DNA of 64,000 nt from CAWCOU01 sp963797335 (GTDB taxonomy: Bacteria > Pseudomonadota > Gammaproteobacteria > JAURND01). Positions 50,371 to 60,897 of the stretch are shown in pieces; the first letter of the stretch is position 1, and each line of letters begins with the position of its first letter. Both the position numbers and the translations under genes were made by a program. Location: assembly GCA_963797335.1 (NCBI GenBank), contig CAWCOU010000008.1, forward strand, positions 62,001-126,000. The letters are read 5' to 3'. The notes beneath the pieces were generated by a model, which was given only the letters and a program-made list of their open reading frames with translations, was not told where the DNA came from and ran no database searches.

Positions 50371-53300
50371 TTGACTACCTCCTCTGCACATTTTGCTCCG
50401 TCCGAACAAGTGGATCCTTTCTGGTATAAAGACGCCATCATTTACGAAGCACACGTGCGTAGTTTTTACGACAGCAATGCCGATGGCGTCGGTGATTTTC
50501 AAGGTTTATTACAAAAACTCGATTATTTGCAATTTTTAGGGGTTACCCTCATTTGGCTGCTGCCTTTTTACCCTTCCCCCTTGAAAGACGATGGTTACGA
50601 CATCAAAGATTTTATGGCGGTCAATCCTGCTTACGGCAGTTTAAGTGATTTTAAATTGTTTTTGCGAGAAGCGCATAGACGCCATATGCGCGTCATGACC
50701 GAATTAGTGCTGAATCATACTTCCAATGAGCATCCTTGGTTTCAAAAATCACGAACAGCCCCAGCCAACAGCCGTTGGCGAAATTATTATATTTGGAGCG
50801 ATTCGACCGAACGTTACCAAGATGCCCGCATCATCTTTAAAGATTTTGAAACGTCTAATTGGACCTGGGATCCCGTCGCTAATGCGTATTACTGGCACCG
50901 TTTTTATTCGCATCAACCCGATCTAAATTACGACAATCCTGAAACCCTGCGCGCCGTATTTCGCATTATTGACTTCTGGTTTAACCTGGGTGTCGATGGT
51001 TTACGCCTAGACGCTATTCCCTATTTATACAAAAGAGAAAATACCTCTTGTGAAAATTTGCCAGAGACACATGAGCTGTTAAAGAAAATTCGTAAACACA
51101 TTGACAAAAATTTTCAAAATAAATTTTTGCTGGCTGAAGCGAATCAATGGCCTGAAGATGCGGTTGCTTATTTTGGCGATGGCGATGAATGCCAAATGGC
51201 CTTTCATTTTCCAATGATGCCTCGTATGTATATTGCCATTCGCCAAGAAGACAGCTTTCCGCTCATCGATATTTTGCAACAAACCCCGGCCATTCCAGAT
51301 AATTGCCAATGGGCTTCATTTTTACGCAACCACGATGAATTAACCCTGGAAATGGTCACAGAAGAAGAGCGGGATTTCATGTATCGCGTCTACGGCGAAG
51401 ACCCGCAGATGCGCATTAACCTAGGTATACGTCGTCGTTTAGCGCCCTTATTACATGGCGATCGAAAAAAAATCGAATTAATGAACGGCCTGCTCTTTTC
51501 ATTACCTGGTACCCCGGTCATTTATTACGGTGATGAAATAGGCATGGGTGACAATATTTACTTGGGTGATCGCAACGGCGTGCGCACGCCTATGCAATGG
51601 AATGCCGATCGAAATGCCGGATTTTCACAGGCCACCGCCCAAAAGTTATATCTGCCTACCATTGTCGACTTAGAATACAATTATGAAATTGTCAATGTTC
51701 ATTTACAAAAAAGCAATCCACAATCACTGCTCTGGTGGACTAAACGACTCATTGAACTCCGCAAAAAATTCAAAGCATTCAGCCGTGGTAATATTGAATT
51801 TCTGCCCGTCGAGAATCGAAAAGTATTTGCCTTTTTTCGGACTTATCAGGAAGAATCGCTATTGGTGGTTGCCAACCTTTCTCGCTTTGCACAATACGTG
51901 GAGTTGGATTTAACCACCCATCTCGGGAAAACGCCTGTGGAACTTTTTGGCGGCACGGAATTTCCCGCGATCGAGAAATCACGTTATATGCTTACCCTTG
52001 GCCCTCACGCCTTCCTCTATTTTCAATTAACCGTGCGCAATACCGAAATTGCTAAGCATAAACCCTATGAACCACCCTTATTGCTGATTAAAAAGCAATG
52101 GTTGGAGTTATTGCATTACCCCGTGTCATCGCCCTTGCTGAATCTATTGGCCGAGTATCTCTACCATTGCCGATGGTTTAAATCCAAAACAGAGAAAATA
52201 ACGCAAGTGCGTGTGGTTGATCAAATTGAATTAATGCGAAAACCCTTATTGACGTATTTATTTATCCTGCAAATCGAGTACAAAGAAGCGGAAGCCGAAC
52301 ATTATTTATTGCCGCTGACCAGTGTTGTAGATCAACCGGTGCTTGGCGAATCTTCTCAAGCAGTCGTTGCTCAGCTGCAAAAACAAAACGGCGAAAGAGA
52401 ATGGTTGGTAGATGCTTTATTCATTCCTGAGGTGTGTCATCATTTGTTTTCCATTTGCAAAAAGCAACGACAATACAAAGGTACGGCTGGAAAACTGCGG
52501 GCTCAATCACTGCCACACTTCCGAAAAATTTGGACAGAGCCCATCGACAAGTCGCAAATTAAACCGATGGCCAATGAGCAAAGCAATACTTCCATCAATT
52601 ATGCCAATACCTGTATTCTAAAATTATTCCGTCGCATAGAAATTGGTATTAATCCCGACGTGGAAATCAATCGTTATTTGACGCAAAAGGAAACATTTAC
52701 TCAAACGGCATCATTAGCCGCTACCATTGAATACCAATGGCGAAATCATACGGCCACTTTGGCTCATATCCAACAATACGTTCCACATCAAACTGATGCG
52801 TGGAATTATACGTTGGATGCCATTGGCTTATTTTTTGAATCGGCTTTATCTCAGCTGAGCGACAGTTCGGAATTTATTTTACCGAATTGCCCTTTTCACG
52901 GCCATGAACCGCAAGTGCCGGATCACGTCTACGAAAGCCTCGGCTCTTATGCCCACTCCGCACACTTAATGGGCATACGAACGGCCGAACTTCATTTGAC
53001 ATTGGGTAGTGAAACCAAAGACCCGTATTTTCAACCCGAACCATTCACGCTCTTTGATCAAAAAGCCTTACACCAAAGCATCCATTATTCCTGTCGACGA
53101 GTCTTTGAGAAATTAGCGAAAAAAGTGCATACCTATGAAGATCGATTGAAAAATGATGTGATTACCTTATTAGATAGACAGCAACAAGTGTTTGCAGCTG
53201 CGCATCAAATCGTTCACCAACGCATCGATGGCAAAAAAATTCGTTGCCACGGTGATTATCACCTAGGACAGATTCTCTACACTGGGCAAGATTTTGTTCT

Positions 53301-53703
53301 GATTGATTTTGAAGGTGAACCCGAACGTTCTTTGACCGAACGACAAATTAAGCGCTCTTCCTTGCGGGACGTGGCCGGCTTGCTGAGGTCGCTTCACTAT
53401 GCTATTTCAAAAATCGTGTTAGAAAAAACCCGGGTCGTGTCTGCGCAAGAGCAACAGACCCTAGAACAGCTCGCCGACTACTGGTATGGTTGGTGCTGTC
53501 AATTATTCCTGAAAGGGTATCGAGAAAAAGCCGAACAATCGCATCTATTACCTCGTGATGCAACGGGTTTTTATACCCTGCTACGGGCATTTTTAATTGA
53601 GCGAGCCGCCTATGAAATCGATTATGAACTGAATAATCGATCCAATTTAATCCATATCCCCTGCCGAGGCATGCTTAATCTGATGGATGCCAGCCATGGC
53701 TGA
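50371..53703 (+). CDS. treS: Trehalose synthase-maltokinase fusion TreS-Mak
   Basis: The N-terminal half (about residues 1-550) is a GH13 trehalose synthase that interconverts trehalose and maltose. It shows IYEAHVRSFYDSNADGVGDF, VMTELVLNHTSNEHPWF, VDGLRLDAIPYLY (nucleophile Asp), LLAEANQWPEDAVAYF and FLRNHDELTLEMV. The C-terminal half (about 575-1110) is maltokinase, making maltose-1-phosphate, with the kinase motifs CHGDYHLGQILYTG and VLIDFEGEPERSLTERQIKRSSLRDVAG. The start is TTG with GGAG upstream. The fusion channels trehalose to GlgE. It overlaps malQ by 8 bp. Confidence 0.97.
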   Translation: MTTSSAHFAPSEQVDPFWYKDAIIYEAHVRSFYDSNADGVGDFQGLLQKLDYLQFLGVTLIWLLPFYPSPLKDDGYDIKDFMAVNPAYGSLSDFKLFLREAHRRHMRVMTELVLNHTSNEHPWFQKSRTAPANSRWRNYYIWSDSTERYQDARIIFKDFETSNWTWDPVANAYYWHRFYSHQPDLNYDNPETLRAVFRIIDFWFNLGVDGLRLDAIPYLYKRENTSCENLPETHELLKKIRKHIDKNFQNKFLLAEANQWPEDAVAYFGDGDECQMAFHFPMMPRMYIAIRQEDSFPLIDILQQTPAIPDNCQWASFLRNHDELTLEMVTEEERDFMYRVYGEDPQMRINLGIRRRLAPLLHGDRKKIELMNGLLFSLPGTPVIYYGDEIGMGDNIYLGDRNGVRTPMQWNADRNAGFSQATAQKLYLPTIVDLEYNYEIVNVHLQKSNPQSLLWWTKRLIELRKKFKAFSRGNIEFLPVENRKVFAFFRTYQEESLLVVANLSRFAQYVELDLTTHLGKTPVELFGGTEFPAIEKSRYMLTLGPHAFLYFQLTVRNTEIAKHKPYEPPLLLIKKQWLELLHYPVSSPLLNLLAEYLYHCRWFKSKTEKITQVRVVDQIELMRKPLLTYLFILQIEYKEAEAEHYLLPLTSVVDQPVLGESSQAVVAQLQKQNGEREWLVDALFIPEVCHHLFSICKKQRQYKGTAGKLRAQSLPHFRKIWTEPIDKSQIKPMANEQSNTSINYANTCILKLFRRIEIGINPDVEINRYLTQKETFTQTASLAATIEYQWRNHTATLAHIQQYVPHQTDAWNYTLDAIGLFFESALSQLSDSSEFILPNCPFHGHEPQVPDHVYESLGSYAHSAHLMGIRTAELHLTLGSETKDPYFQPEPFTLFDQKALHQSIHYSCRRVFEKLAKKVHTYEDRLKNDVITLLDRQQQVFAAAHQIVHQRIDGKKIRCHGDYHLGQILYTGQDFVLIDFEGEPERSLTERQIKRSSLRDVAGLLRSLHYAISKIVLEKTRVVSAQEQQTLEQLADYWYGWCCQLFLKGYREKAEQSHLLPRDATGFYTLLRAFLIERAAYEIDYELNNRSNLIHIPCRGMLNLMDASHG

Positions 53704-55774
53704 GTCTGCGCATAAGTTATTACAGCAATTAGCAAAAGCGTATCGTATTCAAACCAGTTATTACGATGTTCACCAGAAGAAAAAAACCGCGAAAGACGAT
53801 GCGTTGTTGAGCATTCTGCAAGCACTGCAAGCGCCGCTAAGCGGCTATGGCGATCTGGCAGCTTGTTGGCAAGAAGTGCAGCAAAGAGAGCAGCAACAAA
53901 CGATCGATCCTATCACCATTGCCTGGGATGGTATATGCCCGTTAGTACCATTAAGGCTAGCTCATACTGCTTTAAACAAGCGTTGGTTATGTACCTTGTG
54001 TTATGAAAATGGCGTTGAAACCACCTGGCCTCTTGATCTTGAGAAATTGCCAAACCATCCAGAGCCAGTAAACGCGGGTTTTATTTGTAAAACGTTAACT
54101 ATTCCTCTACCTATACCCAGTGGTTATCATCAGTTACGCATCGAAAGCGATAGCCAAGTATTTAGCACGTTTATTATTTCCGCACCCAAGCAAATGTTTC
54201 GACACCTTAATTTCTCGTGGCAAGCATCGACCACTACCGGTACGGATCCCAAAAAAATCTTTGGTCTTTTTACACCGATCTACGCTTTACATTCCGATCG
54301 GAGTTTTGGTTGTGGTGATCTGACTGACCTACAACAATTCATCTCCTGGACCGCTGAACAAGGCGGCAGAATGGTGGCTACTCTGCCATTGCACGCCGCA
54401 TTCTTGGACCAACCTTGTGAATTTAGTCCTTATTCGCCCATCAGTCGGCTATTCTGGAACGAATTTTACCTGGATGTCAGACTAATCCCTGAATTTGCCG
54501 GGGAAGAAACTCCACCCGAAGTGCAGGAACTAAGCCAAAGTGCTATTGTTGACTATCATGGTATAATGAAATACAAACGTGTTCTGCTACAACGCATGCA
54601 GGCAAAATGTGCCGCTAATCCGGTCAGAACAAAGGAATTAAATGACTTTATCACTCAACATCCCGAGACCAAACATTACGCGCAATTCCGTGCTCTCCAT
54701 GAAAAATTTCAGCTGCCGTGGAGCGAATGGACAACCACTCCGCAAAATACCATTGACGAAGGGGATCCAAATTATCAGTACCACCTGTACGTGCAATGGC
54801 AAATCGACCATCAATTAACATTAGTACGGCAACATGCCCAGCATAAGCAGACATTTTTGTACTTGGATATGCCGCTGGGCGTTCATCGGCAAGGTTATGA
54901 CACTTGGCGCTATCGCGATATTTTCCCTCAAGGAATTTCAGCTGGCGCCCCGCCTGATGCTGTTTTTACCACTGGCCAGAATTGGGGAATCGCCCCATTA
55001 AACCCAAATACCATACGCATCTCCCACTATCAGTATTTTATTCAATGCTTGCGCATACTTATGCCGCAATTAGACCTTTTGCGCATCGATCATGTCATGA
55101 ACTTCCATCGGTTATTCTGGATAGCAGACGGATTTGATGCCAAGGACGGGGCCTATGTTCGTTATCACCCTCAAGAATTTTATGCTATTTTGAGCATCGA
55201 GTCGCATCGTCATCGCGTTGAAATTGTCGGCGAAAATTTAGGCACCGTGCCTAATCACGTCAACCAATTAATGAAAAAACACCATTTAAATTCGCTTTTT
55301 GTATTGCAATACGCACTCGCCGCCAAACAACATCCTGATAAACCACCCCAAAACAGCGTAGCCGCTATCAATACCCACGATATGCCCACGTTTGCCGCTT
55401 TTATGCGATCGTTAGATTTGCCACACCAACCAAGGATTAGAGCCACTGAAATTCAGACCTTAGTAGACCTATTGCTGGAAAAAAATTATTTGACCGCACC
55501 TAGCGACGATCTATATACCTTATTATTTGCCACCGTTGAATTTCTGTCGGCCAGTCCAGCACGTTATTTTTTACTCAACCTAGAGGATTTATGGTTGGAA
55601 ACGAATCCTCAAAACATCCCCGGCTCATCGGGTGATGGCCGTTTGAATTGGCAACGGAAGAACCGATTTTCGCTAGAGCAACTTTCCCATATCGCGATCA
55701 TTCATCACCTATTACAAAAAGTTAATCAACGTCGTAGCGCGACCAAAACTAGCATCACCCCCATAAATTCATAA
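53696..55774 (+). CDS. malQ: 4-alpha-glucanotransferase MalQ (amylomaltase)
   Basis: MalQ (GH77) disproportionates alpha-1,4-glucans and releases glucose. The protein of about 692 residues has an N-terminal region of the longer, MalQ-type form. The catalytic domain has GGRMVATLPLHAAFLDQPCEFSPYSPISRLFWNEFYLD, LLRIDHVMNFHRLFWI (nucleophile Asp), VEIVGENLGTVPNHV (acid Glu) and INTHDMPTFAAFM. The start is ATG 53687 or 53696 inside the treS end; 53696 follows GGATG. It is translationally coupled to treS-mak. Confidence 0.95.
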   Translation: MAESAHKLLQQLAKAYRIQTSYYDVHQKKKTAKDDALLSILQALQAPLSGYGDLAACWQEVQQREQQQTIDPITIAWDGICPLVPLRLAHTALNKRWLCTLCYENGVETTWPLDLEKLPNHPEPVNAGFICKTLTIPLPIPSGYHQLRIESDSQVFSTFIISAPKQMFRHLNFSWQASTTTGTDPKKIFGLFTPIYALHSDRSFGCGDLTDLQQFISWTAEQGGRMVATLPLHAAFLDQPCEFSPYSPISRLFWNEFYLDVRLIPEFAGEETPPEVQELSQSAIVDYHGIMKYKRVLLQRMQAKCAANPVRTKELNDFITQHPETKHYAQFRALHEKFQLPWSEWTTTPQNTIDEGDPNYQYHLYVQWQIDHQLTLVRQHAQHKQTFLYLDMPLGVHRQGYDTWRYRDIFPQGISAGAPPDAVFTTGQNWGIAPLNPNTIRISHYQYFIQCLRILMPQLDLLRIDHVMNFHRLFWIADGFDAKDGAYVRYHPQEFYAILSIESHRHRVEIVGENLGTVPNHVNQLMKKHHLNSLFVLQYALAAKQHPDKPPQNSVAAINTHDMPTFAAFMRSLDLPHQPRIRATEIQTLVDLLLEKNYLTAPSDDLYTLLFATVEFLSASPARYFLLNLEDLWLETNPQNIPGSSGDGRLNWQRKNRFSLEQLSHIAIIHHLLQKVNQRRSATKTSITPINS

Positions 55775-55793
55775 CTCATTTGAGAGAGTTTCT

Positions 55794-57986
55794 ATGAGAT
55801 TAATTATTGTCAGTAATCGCCTACCCGTGACCACTCACGAACACGAAGGTAATTTGACATTTAGCCAAAGTATCGGTGGCCTGGCCACTGGTCTTAAGGC
55901 TTTTTTGCGCAGTTGGCAAATGACCATGCCCGATGCGAAATACCTGTGGTTGGGCTGGCCGGGGGTCAGCGTGAAAAAAAACCAAGAAGACTTTGTGGAA
56001 CGCAAGCTGAGCGAATTGAACTGTCAGCCGGTATTTATTACCGAAGCCATGATGGAAAAATTTAATGAGGGTTTTTGCAATAAAACACTTTGGCCCATTT
56101 TCCATTATTTTACCTCGTATTATTCTTACGAAGAATCCCATTGGCAAAACTACAAAAAAGTGAATGAACTGTTCTGTCAAACCTTGATGGAATTATTACA
56201 ACCCGATGATATTTTGTGGATTCAGGATTATCATTTTCTATTGCTGCCGGCCTTAATTCGGCAACGATTCCCCCAATTGACGATTGGCTTTTTTCTTCAT
56301 ATTCCGTTTCCTTCTTTTGAAATTTTTCAGATTTTACCCAATAAATGCCGACAGGATATTCTAAATGGCATGCTTGGCGCTGACTTACTTAGCTTTCATA
56401 CCCACGAGTACAGCCAGCATTTTAAAAAATGCGTATTACGCTTTCTTGGCCATGAACCCCATATGGACTATTTTAGTACGCCTGATCGCCTCATCAAAGT
56501 TAGCACCTACCCCATGGGTGTTGATTTTATCGATATTCAGCACACCGCCAAAAGTGTCAAAAAATTGAAAAAGAAGCAAAGTATCATCGACTTAGCGCAC
56601 AAGCAGCTGAAAATCATTTTATCAATAGATCGATTGGATTATACTAAAGGCATTACGCAAAGACTGTATGCTTACGAACAATTTTTGACGGAAAACCCTT
56701 CCTGGCAAAAAGCAGTGGTGTTTGTACTCCTGGTTGCACCCTCTCGAGAAGGGGTACCACTCTACCAAAAAATGAAAAAACAAATCGATGAGCTGGTCGG
56801 CCGAATTAATGGTAAGTTTGGTGATATTGAGTGGACTCCCATACTGTATCAGTATCACACCTTTACCCTACCTCAGCTGATTGAATTATATGGTCATAGT
56901 CATGTGGCATTAGTGACTCCGCTGCGAGACGGCATGAACCTCATTGCTAAGGAATATTTAGCGGCTAAAACAGGGGAATTGGGGGTGCTAATTTTAAGTG
57001 AAACCGCAGGGGCTGCCAAGGAATTATTAGATGCTATTATTATTAATCCCAACTCGTGTGAAGAAATGGCCCATGCCTTGGCCCAAGCACTCACCATGCC
57101 TGCTCAGGAACAAACTCATCGAATTGAGGCCATGCAAGCACGGCTGGCGCGTTACGACATCAAACGTTGGGGCATGGATATCTTGAACGAGTTAACCTCT
57201 ATCAAAAACAAACAAGGGCTATTGGCACATTTTACTACGCCCTTACACATCAAACAGCATATCGACAGCAATCAAAGTCAGAGAAAGTTATTATTATTAG
57301 ATTATGACGGCACTTTAGTTCCGCACATCGCTAACCCACGTTTGGCGATACCCACCCCGGAGTTATTATCCTTATTGACTGGTTTATGCGCCGACAAAAA
57401 TAATTGCGTGGTTATCGTCAGCGGCCGTGATAAGGAAACACTCGATCGCTGGTTAGGTCATATCGAACGTCTTAATTTAGTGGCTGAACACGGCGTCTGG
57501 ATCAAAGAAAAACACGATTGGAAACTTAGCAAACATTTATTAAACACGTGGAAACCGCAAATTCATGCCGTATTTGAAACCTTCATGGATAAACTACCGG
57601 GCACTTTTATTGAAAGCAAAGAATTTTCTATTGCCTGGCATTATCGCAATGCGGATCCAGAAAAAGCCTCTCATATCGCCATTGAACTCGCCGATTACTT
57701 AAGTAGTCTAACCAGCAATTGCGATATTCGCATTATTCTCGGCAATAAAATAGTTGAGGCTATGTGCTCCGGTATTGGTAAAGATGTGGCGGTTATGCAT
57801 TTTCTAGCACGCGATTCTTTCGATCTGGTTATTGCCATCGGTGACGATACGACCGATGAGGATATGTTTAAAGTACTGCCACCCCATGCTTATTCGATCC
57901 GAATTGGCCACGAAATCACCGCTGCGCGTTTTCGGCTGCGTCTACAAAACGATGTCATTCCCTTCCTTCAGTCATTATCAGACTGA
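55794..57986 (+). CDS. otsA: Trehalose-6-phosphate synthase/phosphatase fusion OtsA-OtsB
   Basis: Residues 1 to about 470 form the GT20 synthase, making trehalose-6-phosphate from UDP- or GDP-glucose and glucose-6-phosphate. It shows IVSNRLPVTTHE, GGLATGLKAFL, WIQDYHFLLLPALIRQ, SIDRLDYTKGITQRLYAYE and TPLRDGMNLIAKEYLAAK. Residues about 490-730 form the HAD phosphatase, with LLLDYDGTLVPHI (nucleophile Asp), VIVSGRDKETLDRWLG and AIGDDTTDEDMF. Both active sites look complete. A single 730-residue protein can therefore make trehalose. It starts 20 bp after malQ. Confidence 0.96.
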   Translation: MRLIIVSNRLPVTTHEHEGNLTFSQSIGGLATGLKAFLRSWQMTMPDAKYLWLGWPGVSVKKNQEDFVERKLSELNCQPVFITEAMMEKFNEGFCNKTLWPIFHYFTSYYSYEESHWQNYKKVNELFCQTLMELLQPDDILWIQDYHFLLLPALIRQRFPQLTIGFFLHIPFPSFEIFQILPNKCRQDILNGMLGADLLSFHTHEYSQHFKKCVLRFLGHEPHMDYFSTPDRLIKVSTYPMGVDFIDIQHTAKSVKKLKKKQSIIDLAHKQLKIILSIDRLDYTKGITQRLYAYEQFLTENPSWQKAVVFVLLVAPSREGVPLYQKMKKQIDELVGRINGKFGDIEWTPILYQYHTFTLPQLIELYGHSHVALVTPLRDGMNLIAKEYLAAKTGELGVLILSETAGAAKELLDAIIINPNSCEEMAHALAQALTMPAQEQTHRIEAMQARLARYDIKRWGMDILNELTSIKNKQGLLAHFTTPLHIKQHIDSNQSQRKLLLLDYDGTLVPHIANPRLAIPTPELLSLLTGLCADKNNCVVIVSGRDKETLDRWLGHIERLNLVAEHGVWIKEKHDWKLSKHLLNTWKPQIHAVFETFMDKLPGTFIESKEFSIAWHYRNADPEKASHIAIELADYLSSLTSNCDIRIILGNKIVEAMCSGIGKDVAVMHFLARDSFDLVIAIGDDTTDEDMFKVLPPHAYSIRIGHEITAARFRLRLQNDVIPFLQSLSD

Positions 57987-58031
57987 CATGAATACTTTGC
58001 TTATCAGGAGTTCGTCCTGATGAAAAGTAAC

Positions 58032-58197
58032 ATCTCAGCCCCAGGATGGAAACGTTCGTATTTTGCCGATTTTGGTGGGAAAATTTTTCTCAAAATGCTC
58101 ACATACTTATGTATGCTGCGCTTTTTCGAAAAATTTTTTCACCAAACTCAACTAAAATACGAGCGTTTGTGCCATAGATATGGGGTGCCTGAGCTAT
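58032..58197. repeat. Dispersed palindromic repeat, copy B
   Basis: This 166-bp segment aligns along its whole length with copy A (1017-1183), differing at scattered positions. It lies between otsAB and treY and ends GAGCTAT, so its last two bases are the first two of the treY ATG. It lacks the outer terminal repeats seen around copy A. Confidence 0.85.
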
Positions 58198-60553
58198 GAC
58201 GATGAAAACGCCTAGCGCCACTTATCGCATTCAATTGAATGCGGAGTTTAATTTTGTGACGGCCAGTTCCTGGCTACACTATTTAAAAACACTGGGCATC
58301 TCCACGGTTTATGTTTCCCCCATCATGCAGGCAACTCGTGGCAGCAGCCATGGTTACGATGTGGTGAATACCAATCAAATCAATGAGCAACTGGGCGGTG
58401 ACGCCGGCTGGGCTATTTTTCAAGAGGAATTGCACAGAGTAGGACTGGATTTATTGGTGGATTTTGTGCCTAACCACATGGCTGCCAGCGAAGAAAACGC
58501 CTGGTGGCATGATGTGACAGTGAACCACGAACGCTCACCATTTCACCATTTTTTCGATATTTACTCGGACCACCCCTTACGGTACCGTCATTTTTTTGAT
58601 ATCAACGAGTTGGTGAGTCTGCGTATGGAAGATCGCGCAGTCTTTACTGCCACTCATCAACGGATTTTAGAATGCATTGCCGATGGTACTATCCAAGGTT
58701 TACGTATCGATCATATCGATGGTCTTATAAACCCAGCAGGGTATTTACAAACCTTGCAAGAAAAAATCCACACCCCATTTTATTTAATTGTTGAAAAAAT
58801 ATTGGCCTTTCATGAGCAACTACCTGCTGACTGGCCAATTGCCGGCACCACCGGTTATGATTTTATGAATCAAAGCTATGCCGTTTTTTTAGAACCACAT
58901 GGTTTAAGGGATATTGTTACTAGTTATAATAAGATAACGGATAACAAGAAAAACGTAATCGCGTTACGTCACGATACTAATAAAAAAGTCTTGCTTCTGT
59001 TATTTGACGCCGAATTAAATCGGCTGTTAAATAGCTTACTGACATTAGCTCAACTGCTAAAAATGCCCGTGTCCGCAGAATCACTGCAAAAGTTCCTGAT
59101 TGATTTCACGGCAGCATTACCCGTCTATCGAACCTATATCCACTACGATCATTTTAGTGACGCCGACCAAACCATCGTCGCTGAGGCTCTACAAACAGCA
59201 CATCGTTACCATCCCGACGCAGATACCGCCCTGCAATTATTACAACGGGTATTTTACCTCGCCAAATACCAACCTCCTTTAGACGAAACCAAAGCCTGCT
59301 TAGATTGGATTAGTCAATGGCAGGTACTCACTGGCCCCGTGATGGCTAAGGGCTTTGAAGACACCACTCATTATGCTTATACCCCGTTATTGTCATTAAA
59401 CGAGGTCGGTAGCGACCCGCATTTTTTCTTGGCGGAGGATCGATTGGCGGACTTTCACACTTACCTTCAATATAAAGCACAACATTACCCTTTTAGTTTG
59501 AATGCCACCTCCACGCACGACACTAAACGCAGCGAAGATATTCGCGCGCGTTTAAATGTATTGAGCGAATTGGCAGAAGAATGGCTTCTCCATTTTTCGC
59601 GTTGGCAGCAACAAAATCACGATAAAAAAAAGAGCATAGCGAATCAACTGGCCCCAAACGCACAAGAAGAATGGTTTATCTACCAAACATTACTGAGCGC
59701 TTTTCCCTTGCATGCAGAAGAAATACCCGAGTTCCGGACTCGAATGACTCAATATTTGATAAAATCATTGCGCGAAGCAAAAATACATTCGTTTTGGCAG
59801 CAACCAAACTCAGCATATGAACAAGCGGTGACAGCGTTCTGTACCGCTTTACTCGATCCAGTAGATAATACGTTTTTAGCTGATTTTCGGCCATTTCAAC
59901 AAAAAATTTCTTTTTACGGCATGTTAAATTCACTGGCACAACTCATTTTGAAAATAACTTGCCCTGGCATTCCGGATTTTTACCAGGGTAATGAGCTCTG
60001 GCATTTTGCTCTGGTCGACCCTGATAATCGCCAACGTGTTGACTTTAATCGGCCACAGGAATTAATTCAGGAATTTATTAATCTAAATCACCCGCAATTG
60101 GGGGATTTTTTTCAGAGTCTGCTATCGACTTGGCAGGATGGTAGAATCAAACTGTATCTTACTTATCGATTATTAAATTATCGACGCGCTTTTACGCCAT
60201 TATTTTTACAAGGAGATTACCGACCCGTGATCGTAACCGGTAAGAACGCCCCCTGCGTATTGGCATTTATAAGGCAATATCAAGCGCAATGGCTATTAGT
60301 GGTGGTGCCACGTTGGTACACTACCCTTCTACCAGAAGGGCAGTTGGGAATGAAAAAAGAAATTTGGCAAGACACTCAGCTGGCACTGCCGCCAGATGCT
60401 CCAAAGCAATGGCAATCGATTTTAATTGAAGCCTCATATCATGTCGGCCCTGCGAGTGGTAATACACTACCACTAGCCACATTACTTGCCGAGCTTCCTT
60501 TTAATATACTTCAAATAGTTAAGTTAAGCGCACAATCACAGTTTCACGATTAA
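58196..60553 (+). CDS. treY: Maltooligosyltrehalose synthase TreY
   Basis: TreY (GH13_26) turns the reducing end of an alpha-1,4-glucan into a trehalose unit. The 785-residue protein has SATYRIQLNAEFNF, GISTVYVSPIMQATRGSSHGYDVVN, LLVDFVPNHMA, IQGLRIDHIDGLINPAGYL (nucleophile Asp) and TTGYDFMNQ. TSTHDTKRSEDIRARLNVLSE and PGIPDFYQGNELWHFALVDPDNR follow. The start is ATG 58196 or 58202. A repeat (58032-58197) abuts the start codon, so the ribosome site comes from the repeat. The 3' end takes part in a long hairpin. Confidence 0.96.
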   Translation: MTMKTPSATYRIQLNAEFNFVTASSWLHYLKTLGISTVYVSPIMQATRGSSHGYDVVNTNQINEQLGGDAGWAIFQEELHRVGLDLLVDFVPNHMAASEENAWWHDVTVNHERSPFHHFFDIYSDHPLRYRHFFDINELVSLRMEDRAVFTATHQRILECIADGTIQGLRIDHIDGLINPAGYLQTLQEKIHTPFYLIVEKILAFHEQLPADWPIAGTTGYDFMNQSYAVFLEPHGLRDIVTSYNKITDNKKNVIALRHDTNKKVLLLLFDAELNRLLNSLLTLAQLLKMPVSAESLQKFLIDFTAALPVYRTYIHYDHFSDADQTIVAEALQTAHRYHPDADTALQLLQRVFYLAKYQPPLDETKACLDWISQWQVLTGPVMAKGFEDTTHYAYTPLLSLNEVGSDPHFFLAEDRLADFHTYLQYKAQHYPFSLNATSTHDTKRSEDIRARLNVLSELAEEWLLHFSRWQQQNHDKKKSIANQLAPNAQEEWFIYQTLLSAFPLHAEEIPEFRTRMTQYLIKSLREAKIHSFWQQPNSAYEQAVTAFCTALLDPVDNTFLADFRPFQQKISFYGMLNSLAQLILKITCPGIPDFYQGNELWHFALVDPDNRQRVDFNRPQELIQEFINLNHPQLGDFFQSLLSTWQDGRIKLYLTYRLLNYRRAFTPLFLQGDYRPVIVTGKNAPCVLAFIRQYQAQWLLVVVPRWYTTLLPEGQLGMKKEIWQDTQLALPPDAPKQWQSILIEASYHVGPASGNTLPLATLLAELPFNILQIVKLSAQSQFHD

Positions 60554-60624
60554 ATATACAAATTATTATTATTATTTTTTAGCTTTAATCCCAAAATTAA
60601 ATTGTGCGCTTAAATTAACTATTT
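60513..60624. repeat. 24-bp inverted repeat spanning the treY stop
   Basis: AAATAGTTAAGTTAAGCGCACAAT with its left arm at 60513-60536, inside the last codons of treY, is repeated inverted at 60601-60624 with one mismatch, around a 64-base loop. The sequence after it is T-rich (ATTTCTTACTTTCAATTTT). It may end or weaken transcription into treZ, 274 bp further on. Confidence 0.75.
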
Positions 60625-60897
60625 CTTACTTTCAATTTTATCATTTTACTATTTCGTTAACAACCGCTTAAACATTACTGCCAGATGCGGAACGAAATAA
60701 ATTGTTGAACGGCCGACACGAACCCCGATATCGATTGGGATAATGCCCCCACCTTGCCTTCTAACCTGCAGCCAGGGCAACACGCTATCCATTCTAACAA
60801 TCAGGATATTTGTTTCACTATTAAAAAATTGGTAATCTGGGCCAAACTATATTAAAATACCGCACCAATGACGACACGGCAGTCGATTGAGACTATC

